A stretch of 64,000 nucleotides of DNA from Calidithermus roseus (GTDB taxonomy: Bacteria > Deinococcota > Deinococci > Deinococcales > Thermaceae), in assembly GCF_003574095.1 (NCBI RefSeq), contig NZ_QWLA01000007.1, forward strand, positions 1 to 64,000. The letters are read 5' to 3'. Positions 52,075 through 58,922 of the stretch are shown here, in pieces; the first letter of the stretch is position 1; each line of letters starts with the position of its first letter. Both the position numbers and the translations under genes were made by a program. Under the pieces are notes generated by a model. It searched no databases and was not told the origin of the DNA. It saw nothing but the letters and a program-made list of their open reading frames with translations.

Positions 52075-52144
52075 GAAAAAGGTGGAGTCTGGCGGCTTTT
52101 GATGGCGGCTCGAGTTCCCCCGGCTCCAACCCGGAGTCTTTTCG

Positions 52145-52173
52145 TTGACACCCCGTAATCCCTGTGCTAGGGT
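52145..52173 (+). promoter_or_regulatory. Promoter of the tRNA-Cys/tRNA-Val transcript
   Basis: Consensus TTGACA at 52145-52150, 17-nt spacer, TAGGGT at 52168-52173. It lies about 57 nt upstream of tRNA-Cys. A second TAGGGT at 52403-52408 may serve tRNA-Val separately. Confidence 0.75.
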
Positions 52174-52229
52174 ATCGGATGCTAGTCCCTGAGCCCCTTA
52201 TGGATCAGGGGCAAGCTTGTGGAGGACAA

Positions 52230-52304
<75 letters not shown>

Positions 52305-52412
52305 AAAGAGGGACTCCAACCCCACCCAGGTTCGGGGCCCCTGGTTTGAGCGGAACCCCGAGATCGAGGCCGAACCCTCCTTACTTCTTGGGGTAAACTG
52401 TTTAGGGTGTAT

Positions 52413-52489
52413 GGGCGCGTAGCTCAGATGGCTAGAGCACTACCTTGACACGGTAGGGGTCGCTGGTTCGAGTCCAGTCGCGCCCACCA
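52413..52489 (+). tRNA. tRNA-Val (anticodon GAC), integration target
   Basis: 77 nt including CCA: acceptor GGGCGCG, D-arm GCTCAGATGGCTAGAGC, anticodon arm CTACC-TTGACAC-GGTAG (anticodon GAC), T-arm CTGGTTCGAGTCCAG, acceptor CGCGCCC, discriminator A. Its 3' half is repeated at 60282 and, diverged, at 61114, so the gene is the attachment site for mobile elements and has been restored by the incoming copy. Confidence 0.97.
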
Positions 52490-52510
52490 CGTACAGGACG
52501 AGAAAACCCC
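52445..52510 (+). repeat. Left attachment repeat (66 bp)
   Basis: Identical over 66 bp to 60282-60347. It begins in the anticodon loop of tRNA-Val(GAC), covers the 3' half with CCA and ends in the first bases of the following terminator stem. The sequences diverge immediately outside. Confidence 0.95.
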
Positions 52511-52539
52511 TTTATGCAAAGAGTGCATAAAGGGGTTTT
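52503..52539 (+). terminator. Terminator after tRNA-Val(GAC)
   Basis: AAAACCCCTTTATGCA/TGCATAAAGGGGTTTT, a 16-bp perfect stem with a 5-nt loop and a T-run. It also serves the converging integrase transcript. The left arm is partly inside the att repeat. Confidence 0.9.
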
Positions 52540-52563
52540 TGTGTGCAATCTGTATGCAATACG

Positions 52564-53733
52564 TCAGTTCAGGGTACGGGGGGCAGGGCTCAGTAACTCG
52601 CTCAGGGGCAGGGCTACCTCTTCCAGTTCCCAGGCGGCCACATGGCGGTAAAGGTCAAGGGTGATGCTGGGGCGGGCATGACCCAGCCGACGGGACACAA
52701 GCTCAATCTGCTTGGTTTTCTGGGCCAGCAGGGTTGCGTGCGTATGCCTCATGCCGTGGGGAGACAAAGGAGGTAGCTCATGTCGCTTGATAATGGCGGC
52801 CATGTCTCGGTTCACATTGCGGGGGTGCAGAGGCTGCCCCGTGCTCGAGGTAAACACCAAGCCGGTATCCTGCCAGTGATCGCCCAGAATACGGGCCTCT
52901 TCCCTTTGGCGGACCCTCCAGTCCTCGAGTACGGCCACCACATCCAGCCCAAAGCTCACTACCCGGCGACTAGCCCGGCTCTTGGGCGGGCCAATGTGCA
53001 CACTACCCTTGACCGGGGTCAGGGTTTGCTCAACCCGTAGAGTGCGATTAGGCAAGTCCACATCCTGCCAGCGCAAACCCAAAAGCTCTTCCCGGCGTAA
53101 CCCGGTAGCAAAGCCCAGGTAAAAGAGGGGGTAAAGCCGGTAGGGTTTAGATACCTCCAGGAAGCGGCTCACCGTCTGAGCGTCCCAGGCTTTGACCTTG
53201 CGTACCTGGGGGGTGGATTCCAGCTTGACCGGGCGGGCTACGTTGCGGGGGATTAGCTCCATGGCCACAGCGCGTTCAAGCGCGGCCTCGAGGGTGCAGA
53301 GCACCTCACGGCGGTAACTGGGGGCAAGGCTCTTAGCCTCGAGCTTTTGACCCAGGGTGTGTACATGCGCGGGCCTGAGCTTGCGAAGCTCCACACGCCC
53401 CAGGCTTTCCCTAATGTGCTTGATATGGGCCTCGAGCTTGAGGGTGTAGGTCGGAGCCGCTTTGGTTGCTTTGGCCTGTAGCCAGGTCTGCAACCAATCG
53501 CCCACCGTCAAGCGTTCATAGGTCGGGAGCATCCCTTGAGCGGCGGCAACCTGGAGCTCTCTGGCTTTCTGCTGGGCCTCTTCCGGGGTTGCCCCGCTTG
53601 CCCACCGGCGGTCTAGTTTTCCATCCAGGCGGCGGCCCAGGGTTACTTGCATGTACCACCGATTGCCCCGCTTCACCGGCTTTGTGCCCGAACCGTGGGG
53701 ACGCTTTTCTAAGGGCCTCTCTCTACTTGCCAT
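52564..53733 (-). CDS. int: Tyrosine recombinase (element integrase)
   Basis: About 389 residues starting MASRERPLEKRPHGSGTKPV at 53733 behind AAAGGAG. N-terminal arm-binding strands come first, then a SAM-like core-binding domain (TVGDWLQTWLQAKATKAAPT) and the catalytic domain with Arg in GFATGLRREELLGLRWQDVD, the HxxR box in PHGMRHTHATLLAQ and the nucleophile in SITLDLYRHVAAWE. All catalytic residues are present, so the enzyme should be active. It lies between attL and its regulator, whose stop overlaps its start. Confidence 0.95.
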   Translation of the reverse strand: MASRERPLEKRPHGSGTKPVKRGNRWYMQVTLGRRLDGKLDRRWASGATPEEAQQKARELQVAAAQGMLPTYERLTVGDWLQTWLQAKATKAAPTYTLKLEAHIKHIRESLGRVELRKLRPAHVHTLGQKLEAKSLAPSYRREVLCTLEAALERAVAMELIPRNVARPVKLESTPQVRKVKAWDAQTVSRFLEVSKPYRLYPLFYLGFATGLRREELLGLRWQDVDLPNRTLRVEQTLTPVKGSVHIGPPKSRASRRVVSFGLDVVAVLEDWRVRQREEARILGDHWQDTGLVFTSSTGQPLHPRNVNRDMAAIIKRHELPPLSPHGMRHTHATLLAQKTKQIELVSRRLGHARPSITLDLYRHVAAWELEEVALPLSELLSPAPRTLN

Positions 53734-53950
53734 CAGTGAGCTCCTTTCGAGGGACAAGGCGAATCTCAACCCCCAGGTACTCGAGCAAGTCCTTCCCGGT
53801 ATCGGTCAGCAGTCCCCGCCTACCTTTGAAGTAGTCGTTTACGCTTTGGCGGCTTATACCCACAGCCCTTGCGTAATCGGCTTGCTTGATGCCCTTCTCT
53901 GCCATGACCCGCCTAATCTCGCTTAGCAGTTGCTTTTCTATCTCTCTCAC
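53723..53950 (-). CDS. XRE-type DNA-binding regulator of the integrase operon
   Basis: A 75-residue protein with a helix-turn-helix (IKQADYARAVGISRQSVNDY, then FKGRRGLLTDTGKDLLEYLG). It starts with GTG at 53950 behind AAGGGGG, and its end overlaps the integrase start by 11 bp. The long palindrome at its own promoter is the obvious binding site, so it probably represses itself and the integrase, in the manner of a phage repressor. Confidence 0.8.
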   Translation of the reverse strand: MREIEKQLLSEIRRVMAEKGIKQADYARAVGISRQSVNDYFKGRRGLLTDTGKDLLEYLGVEIRLVPRKELTDGK

Positions 53951-53966
53951 CCCCTTACATTACCGC

Positions 53967-54012
53967 ATTGTATGGCTTATTGCTTGACACGTCAAGCAAT
54001 AAGCCATAAATT
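53967..54012 (-). promoter_or_regulatory. Operator-promoter with an 18-bp inverted repeat
   Basis: TATGGCTTATTGCTTGAC at 53971-53988 is repeated inverted at 53991-54008 with a 2-nt centre. On the minus strand it contains TTGACG (53990-53995), 17 nt, TACAAT (53967-53972), a near-consensus promoter for the regulator and integrase. On the plus strand TTGACA (53984-53989) and TAAATT (54007-54012) could form a divergent promoter under the same operator. Confidence 0.8.
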
Positions 54013-54222
54013 CCACCATTATCCGCCAGACCGCTCCCCGGTACAGCGTCACCTCGAGGATATGAGCCTCGTCGAGCAGGGGCCAGGCGGCAAAACGCCA
54101 AAGTTGCAAGTTATCGTCGTTATGCGCCGAAATGCGTCGTTATTCGTCGTTTCCCCCACGCCCTGCAACCCATCAGCCTCGAGCAGGGTGTGCAGGGCGG
54201 TAGGAAGATGGGGGGTAACGGT

Positions 54223-54549
54223 TCAGCGGCCAGCCTCTGCCTTTTTGGGAGCCACTCGAGCGAAGGGCTCGAGCCGGTCTGGGGGCCAGAAGGCCAGAAG
54301 CTGCACCTCCTCTGCCTGGGGCCAGCCGTGCTCGAACCGGGTCAGCATCTCTACCAACCACCCTTCGAGGCTGGGGCTGCTCATCCCCGGCCATCTCGCG
54401 TGGGCGGCCAGGTCGTCTTCTTTGGGAACCTGCAAGGCCCAGTAGACCACCCGACCATCTACCACAAGGCGAAGTTTGGGGGGGTTCACCCGTTGCAGTT
54501 TCTCCACAAGTTGGGGGGCATGGTGGATGAGGGTTCGCCAACGGTTCAT
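54223..54549 (-). pseudogene. 3' part of an element gene of unknown function
   Basis: A 108-residue frame, MNRWRTLIHHAPQLVEKLQR at the start, then LRLVVDGRVVYWALQVPKED and EEVQLLAFWPPDRLEPFARV. Its composition is that of real protein. Text before it (ALNRLAS in another frame) and its own TLIH are repeated in the fragment at 54930-55168, so the two pieces appear to be one gene split by the ParB-like insertion. It could still be expressed as a short protein. No family is recognised. Confidence 0.45.
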
Positions 54550-54993
54550 CGCCCCACCTCAAATCTCGAGGCCAGCCGGTTGAGGGCAGCAGTTGTTGCT
54601 GAGGCGGAGGGCCGGTTCTGGTTGGTGGACGGCTTCCACCGCTACGAGGCATACAAACGCCTGGGGCGGCTCGAGGTGGACTGCACCATCGTCAAAATGC
54701 CCAGCAAGGCCGAGGCGTGGCTGTACGCCTTGCAGTTCAACCGTGACCACGGCCTGCGCCTCACCAACGCCGACAAGCGCTACCGGGTTCGGCGGCTGCT
54801 GGAAGACCCCGAGTGGGGCCGGTGGAGCGACCGGGAGATTGCCCGGCGGGTGGGAGTCTCACACAACCTTGTGTCTGAGCTGCGTAAGGAACTTTCATCT
54901 GTCATCGGATTACAGATGAGAGAGCGGCTGGTGTGGATGAGGGTTGGGAGGGGTTCCCCGGCCTCGGAGGCCAGCCGGTTGAGGGCAGCATAG
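54520..54993 (+). CDS. ParB-like nuclease-domain protein, probably truncated
   Basis: From ATG 54520 the frame gives about 157 residues. Residues 25-60 hold the ParB N-terminal signature LVDGFHRYEAYKRLGRLEVD, then ALQFNRDHGLRLTNADKRYR and a helix-turn-helix WSDREIARRVGVSHNLVSEL. The N-terminal DNA-clamp segment that normally precedes this is missing and the C-terminus runs into unrelated sequence. It lies between two copies of a 24-nt repeat and runs opposite to the genes around it. It is likely an inserted fragment; a small active protein is possible. Confidence 0.5.
   Translation: MVDEGSPTVHRPTSNLEASRLRAAVVAEAEGRFWLVDGFHRYEAYKRLGRLEVDCTIVKMPSKAEAWLYALQFNRDHGLRLTNADKRYRVRRLLEDPEWGRWSDREIARRVGVSHNLVSELRKELSSVIGLQMRERLVWMRVGRGSPASEASRLRAA
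54568..54990. repeat. 24-nt direct repeats around the ParB-like segment
   Basis: GAGGCCAGCCGGTTGAGGGC plus four more bases occur at 54568-54591 and 54967-54990. Similarity extends leftward, imperfectly, to TGGATGAGGGTT in both copies, so the duplicated unit is about 55-60 bp. It encloses the ParB-like segment. Confidence 0.7.
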
Positions 54994-55168
54994 GCGGCCT
55001 CGGGGTTGAGCAGCACATCTTCACCGTCCAACCACCCCACCTGTGGCCCCTGGGCCATCCACCGGCCTGAGGGGGCTTCTGGTCGTGGTAGCGGGGCATG
55101 GGCTCCTCAGCGGGCTGCTCGATCTGGTGTAGCAGCACAGCAGCTTGGCTGGTGCTCAGGCGGCTCAT
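54930..55168 (-). pseudogene. 5' part of the split element gene, with a frameshift
   Basis: The ATG at 55168 overlaps the stop of the preceding repeat-rich gene and gives MSRLSTSQAAVLLHQIEQPA, EEPMPRYHDQ. Sense then continues in the next frame as GRWMAQGPQVGWLDGEDVLL, NPEAAYAALNRLASEAGEPL, so one frameshift near 55070 is needed. After the repeat it runs into ParB antisense. With the piece at 54223-54549 it appears to be one broken gene. Confidence 0.45.
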
Positions 55169-55833
55169 ATGACCAGCACGCCCCCCTCTTCCTCGAGCGT
55201 CAGTGCGGTGTCAGTGCGCACGCTGACGCTTGTTTGTGCCGTCAGGGGCGGGTTTTCTGCCGTCACCGTCAGTGCGTCAGTGCTTTTGGGGAGTAGCGCG
55301 ATCAAGGCCCCGGCTTCCTCGAGGGAAGACAACACACGCACCCGTCCCCGGGAGTCGGTGAGTGAGACCATGCCATCAAAGGGTGGAAGGAATTTCACCA
55401 GCCACCACCTGCCACACGCTTTGAACCGGTAGAGGCAGCCGTAACCGCTCGGGTCGGTCATTCGCACCCGTGACCCCTTGGGGGGTAACTCGGGCACCTG
55501 GTGCCAGTGGGTGGGGCAACCCGAGAGGTCAGGGTCTCGAGTGGGTTGCAAACGCTTATCCCCGAATTGCACTGACGCACTGACGCTCGTGGGGTTTTTT
55601 TCGTCCAGGACGGGGTTTGTTAGCGTCAGTGCATGCACTGACGGTGCACTGACAGCACTGACAGTCTCACTGCTCAGGGTAGGGGGTGTCAGTGCGGCGT
55701 CAGTGTGCACACTGACACTCGTTTGTGCCGTGCTGGACACGTTTTCTCCCCCCTGCGTCAGTGCGTCAGTGCTTTTTGGGAGTAGCGACTTCACCAACTC
55801 GAGGGCGGCCAGGGGGTCGGTGAGGTCAGGCAT
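55165..55833 (-). CDS. Repeat-rich element protein of unknown function
   Basis: A 222-residue protein starting MPDLTDPLAALELVKSLLPK. Two near-identical blocks, LLPKSTDALT...TAQTSVSVHTDAALT near the start and LLPKSTDALT...TAQTSVSVRTDTALT at the end, flank a Ser/Thr/Val-rich middle and a short ordered part (PPKGSRVRMTDPSGYGCLYR, FKACGRWWLVKFLPPFDGMV). The repeats come from a DNA octamer iterated through the gene. ATG overlaps the primase stop, so expression is coupled. The ordered centre resembles a small beta domain; function is not known. Confidence 0.6.
   Translation of the reverse strand: MPDLTDPLAALELVKSLLPKSTDALTQGGENVSSTAQTSVSVHTDAALTPPTLSSETVSAVSAPSVHALTLTNPVLDEKNPTSVSASVQFGDKRLQPTRDPDLSGCPTHWHQVPELPPKGSRVRMTDPSGYGCLYRFKACGRWWLVKFLPPFDGMVSLTDSRGRVRVLSSLEEAGALIALLPKSTDALTVTAENPPLTAQTSVSVRTDTALTLEEEGGVLVI
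55199..55772. repeat. Cluster of 13 GTCAGTGC octamers, candidate iterons
   Basis: Perfect GTCAGTGC on the plus strand at 55199, 55210, 55268, 55276, 55625, 55688, 55757 and 55765, and on the minus strand (GCACTGAC) at 55569, 55577, 55635, 55646 and 55655; two more copies with one mismatch lie at 55699 and 55709. Some are in tandem 8-bp spacing, others form inverted pairs. Chance expectation in this length is well under one. The cluster directly follows the primase gene in its direction of transcription. Confidence 0.75.
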
Positions 55834-58192
55834 GGTTTCCCTCCCAAAGGCGGGGGTTGGGCACCCAGGCGCTCCCCTCGCGGGCGATCCAGCCCCGGGC
55901 CTCCAACTCCCCGAGCGCGCGGCGCACCGTCTCGGGCTCGGTGAGCCCCTTCCAGTTCGCGCGCAAAATGTCCCGCTCGCTGAAGCGCCGGTAGTTGAAG
56001 GCGGCTTTGGTCTGGACACGCTCGAGGATGCGCCGTCCCAGCAAAACCGCCCCCTGCACCTCGGGCCGGATGGCTTCCTGCCACAGGTTGAGGGTGTGCG
56101 CCTTGTACAAATTGGCCAGGGCGATGGCTCGAGCAACGGCAAGCCCTCCGACACGGGATTGTGGTTGGGGGTAGCCCTCCACCAGGTGCAACAGCAGGGC
56201 CAGTTTGGGCACCAACCCGGCCTGTTTCTCAAGCAAGGAGCGCTTGAGGGTGGGGGTGGAGGGTTGGCGAGACTCGCGGGCGGTCTGCTCCAGCCATTGC
56301 AGGTAGAGCGCTTGCCCCTCAGGGTCGAAGGTGAGGACGGACCGGGTCAGCTCGGGCCCTAGCTCCACCTGGGGGGCTCCGGGCAGCTGACGGGCCAAGC
56401 TCGCCAGCCCCTCCAGCCGGGCGGCGTACTCGGCCTTGAGGCTGTTGGGCGGGCGCACCACCCGCTGATAAGGGGGCAGCTCACCGTAAACGGTGAGCTG
56501 GAAGCGGTGCAGCAGCCCGTCATTGTTCCAGCCCCGGGCGGCCTCCAGGATGTAGCGGCGCAGCGGGCCGGGCTGTGCGCCCCCCACCAGGGAAAGGGTG
56601 CAGACCGGGAGGTAGTGACTCCCCCGCTGGATGCGACGCAGGGTGTGGGAAGAGAGGCCGTTCCAGAGCTTGAGGTAAAACTGCCGCTCTCCGGCCTTCT
56701 CCGGGCGCTCCCAGGCCGCGATGAGGCCCAGCAGCTCATCTTGGAAGGTCGTCAGGCCGTAGGGGTTGTGCTCAAACAAATCAGCCAGCTTCTCGGGGGT
56801 GATGTCGTGCGTCAGCAGAGCTTCTTCGGCGGGAGGATGAAGATCACCCTCGGTCACCGGGTCGCCCTTCTTGCGGTTGCGGCGCTCTAGTTCCCACTCC
56901 GTGCGGCGGCGCTGGTTCTCCCGGTGTAGTTTGCCCTCAATCGCGTGTAAGGGGGCAAAGGCGGCCTCCATCACCGGGGTTTTCTTGGTCCCCGGCTCGC
57001 CTACCAGCAAGCCCCACAGGTTGGGGGCCTCTAGCCAGCCGGGGTTCGCCTCGGGGTCAGGGGCGATCAGCACCCGGTTACCCAGAACCCCGGCGGCGGC
57101 CACCAGCGCAGCCGTGGTGGTAAACTCCACCGGCGCGTTCATCCGAGCTGCGGTGTCCTCGGCCCACGGCCCCAGGGGGGTGGGCAGGAGCTCGAGGGCA
57201 TCGAAGGGCGGGGGCGCGGGGGTGGCCAGGTCGTCGAGGGGCTCCGGCTCCGGCCATACCCGCTCAGGCGTGACCTCGGGGGCGCTGGTGCTCAGTCGCC
57301 CCCCGGCGGGGGTGTAGGGGTTGAAAGCCCACGCTTTCGAGAGCGTGAGTTGGCCATAGGTGCGCCCATCAGCAGCGTGACGCTCATCCCACTTGGGGCG
57401 ATAAAGTTTCGACTGCCGGAACAGCCGGTCCGCTCGAGCCTGATCATTCCCGGTGATCCACATCAGATGTTTGGAAAGGGCCCAATCAGCCCGACTGTGA
57501 TCGTTCTCGTGGGCGCTGGTGTCTCCCTCCCACAGGTTGCGGGCTTTTGGTACCAACCGGAACAGGTTCTCGAGGATCTCGAAGTCGGATAGTTCGCCCA
57601 CGGTTGGGTGTGGGGTTGAAAGGGGCGTGGGCGGCGCAGGTGCGGGAGGGAATAGCTCGGCAAGCAGGGCCTCGAGGGCGGCTTGGCGCTCCTCGAGGTC
57701 GGTGGGGTAGCCGGCCCAGTGCCAGCCACTCATCGTGAAGTACCTCCCCTGGTCGTACACCTCCAGCTCCACGCCGGGGGCTAGCTGCTTGCGGTGAGGC
57801 GTCCCTTCGGGCAGCTTGCCCAACAAAAGCACGTGGCACCCTTTGCGGCTCGGGCTCCATTCGGTATACGAGTCCAGCCGGTCCACGATGGTTTGGGCCT
57901 CGGGAGGTATTCCCTCCCCCTGGTACCCTTTCCAGTCCAGATCAACACCCACGATGCCGCCACTCTTGGCGAACACGAAGCCCAGCCCCTCCAACCTGTG
58001 GGCACGCAGGGCCTCCAGGGCGGCCTCGAGGGTGCCCCAGGTGGCGGGGTCGCTCGAGCTAGCCCGGATGAGCCGGGCAGGGTGGGGCCGGTAAGGCACC
58101 TTGGTCTGCTTGCCCTCGCGGGTCTCGAAGCGCCACACGACCCACTGGGGGAGGGGTTTCAGGCTCTGGGGCAGCCCCTCAACGTGCTGCAT
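55826..58192 (-). CDS. Replication protein: AEP-type primase-polymerase fused to DUF3987-like ATPase
   Basis: About 788 residues from ATG 58192 behind GAGG. The N-terminal 200 residues resemble phage NrS-1-type primase-polymerases: LPQWVVWRFETREGKQTKVP, FVFAKSGGIVGVDLDWKGY (the DxD metal site) and YTEWSPSRKGCHVLLLGKLP (the S/H motif). Residues about 350-720 match DUF3987-type helicase-like ATPases, with the P-loop variant LWGLLVGEPGTKKTPVMEAA and FQDELLGLIAAWER as Walker B. A C-terminal winged helix (RALGELEARGWIAR) ends it. It is the element's only replication gene. Confidence 0.85.
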   Translation of the reverse strand: MQHVEGLPQSLKPLPQWVVWRFETREGKQTKVPYRPHPARLIRASSSDPATWGTLEAALEALRAHRLEGLGFVFAKSGGIVGVDLDWKGYQGEGIPPEAQTIVDRLDSYTEWSPSRKGCHVLLLGKLPEGTPHRKQLAPGVELEVYDQGRYFTMSGWHWAGYPTDLEERQAALEALLAELFPPAPAPPTPLSTPHPTVGELSDFEILENLFRLVPKARNLWEGDTSAHENDHSRADWALSKHLMWITGNDQARADRLFRQSKLYRPKWDERHAADGRTYGQLTLSKAWAFNPYTPAGGRLSTSAPEVTPERVWPEPEPLDDLATPAPPPFDALELLPTPLGPWAEDTAARMNAPVEFTTTAALVAAAGVLGNRVLIAPDPEANPGWLEAPNLWGLLVGEPGTKKTPVMEAAFAPLHAIEGKLHRENQRRRTEWELERRNRKKGDPVTEGDLHPPAEEALLTHDITPEKLADLFEHNPYGLTTFQDELLGLIAAWERPEKAGERQFYLKLWNGLSSHTLRRIQRGSHYLPVCTLSLVGGAQPGPLRRYILEAARGWNNDGLLHRFQLTVYGELPPYQRVVRPPNSLKAEYAARLEGLASLARQLPGAPQVELGPELTRSVLTFDPEGQALYLQWLEQTARESRQPSTPTLKRSLLEKQAGLVPKLALLLHLVEGYPQPQSRVGGLAVARAIALANLYKAHTLNLWQEAIRPEVQGAVLLGRRILERVQTKAAFNYRRFSERDILRANWKGLTEPETVRRALGELEARGWIAREGSAWVPNPRLWEGNHA

Positions 58193-58646
58193 GGTTCCTC
58201 CCCTTGAGGTAGCCGTCAACAAGCCGCGAAGCCTCGAGCCGGTTCGCAACCTCATCGGTGTAGCCCAGAACCCGCAGGTAGCTCAGTTGCTTCTCGGTAG
58301 GGGGCTGGGTTTCCATCCAGCGTGTGACGGCCTCTTCAGACCGCTCCCGCTTGATTCGTTGCCGTTCGGCGAAGGGCAGCGACTCCCACCACAAGGCCCA
58401 GCGGGCCCCGGCTAAGAGGGCCTCGGGGTCGAACTCCGCCAACCACACCAGGGTGTGGAAAGCCTCTGAGCCCCAGCGCATACGGCGGCGGGCAGTCTCC
58501 AGGGCGTATCCCACCACCTGGTTAGGGTCAGCACAACCCTGACGCACAGCCGTGAGCAAGCAGTTGGCGGCGGTGCTGCGGTATTCAGGGGGGAAGTAGG
58601 AGAGGAAAAGCCCCCTCTCCTGTAGAATGGGCTCAGGGATATTCAC
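58179..58646 (-). CDS. Small element protein of unknown function
   Basis: A 155-residue protein starting MNIPEPILQERGLFLSYFPP, with a C-terminal motif QPPTEKQLSYLRVLGYTDEV, ANRLEASRLVDGYLKGR seen at the ends of various plasmid and phage proteins. The middle is helical and rich in Trp and Arg. It overlaps the primase start by 14 bp, so it probably works with replication. No enzymatic motif is visible. Confidence 0.65.
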   Translation of the reverse strand: MNIPEPILQERGLFLSYFPPEYRSTAANCLLTAVRQGCADPNQVVGYALETARRRMRWGSEAFHTLVWLAEFDPEALLAGARWALWWESLPFAERQRIKRERSEEAVTRWMETQPPTEKQLSYLRVLGYTDEVANRLEASRLVDGYLKGRNHAAR

Positions 58647-58657
58647 AGCCCACCCCC

Positions 58658-58891
58658 CTAGCGCTCCCCGCCAGCCCCGGCGGGGTTCTTGTTGGGCTCG
58701 AGGTCGGCGCGTATATCCCGGCGCTCACGGGCAGCCTTAGCTAGATACTCCTCGAGGTCAGAACGGCGCATCATCATGACCTGCCCCACCCTGATGTGTG
58801 GAAGCCGTTTCATAAGGCGATAAGCGGTCTCACGCCCCATCCCGTACTCTTTCCTGATTCCTTCCACCGTCAGCAGTTCTTTTCGTTCCAT
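58658..58891 (-). CDS. Excisionase-like helix-turn-helix protein
   Basis: A 77-residue protein: LLTVEGIRKEYGMGRETAYR, LMKRLPHIRVGQVMMMRRSD, LEEYLAKAARERR, the winged-helix plan of MerR-like excisionases (DUF/HTH_17). It heads the leftward replication operon and diverges from the cargo gene across 31 bp. It could direct excision or control the two promoters. Confidence 0.8.
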   Translation of the reverse strand: MERKELLTVEGIRKEYGMGRETAYRLMKRLPHIRVGQVMMMRRSDLEEYLAKAARERRDIRADLEPNKNPAGAGGER

Positions 58892-58922
58892 ACAGCCTCA
58901 CCCTAAGCTGTAGAATGACTCT

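Noticed and set aside
55199-55772. CRISPR array suggested by dense short repeats
   Set aside because: The repeated unit is 8 bp, occurs in both orientations and with irregular spacing; there are no 25-40 bp repeats, equal spacers or cas genes.
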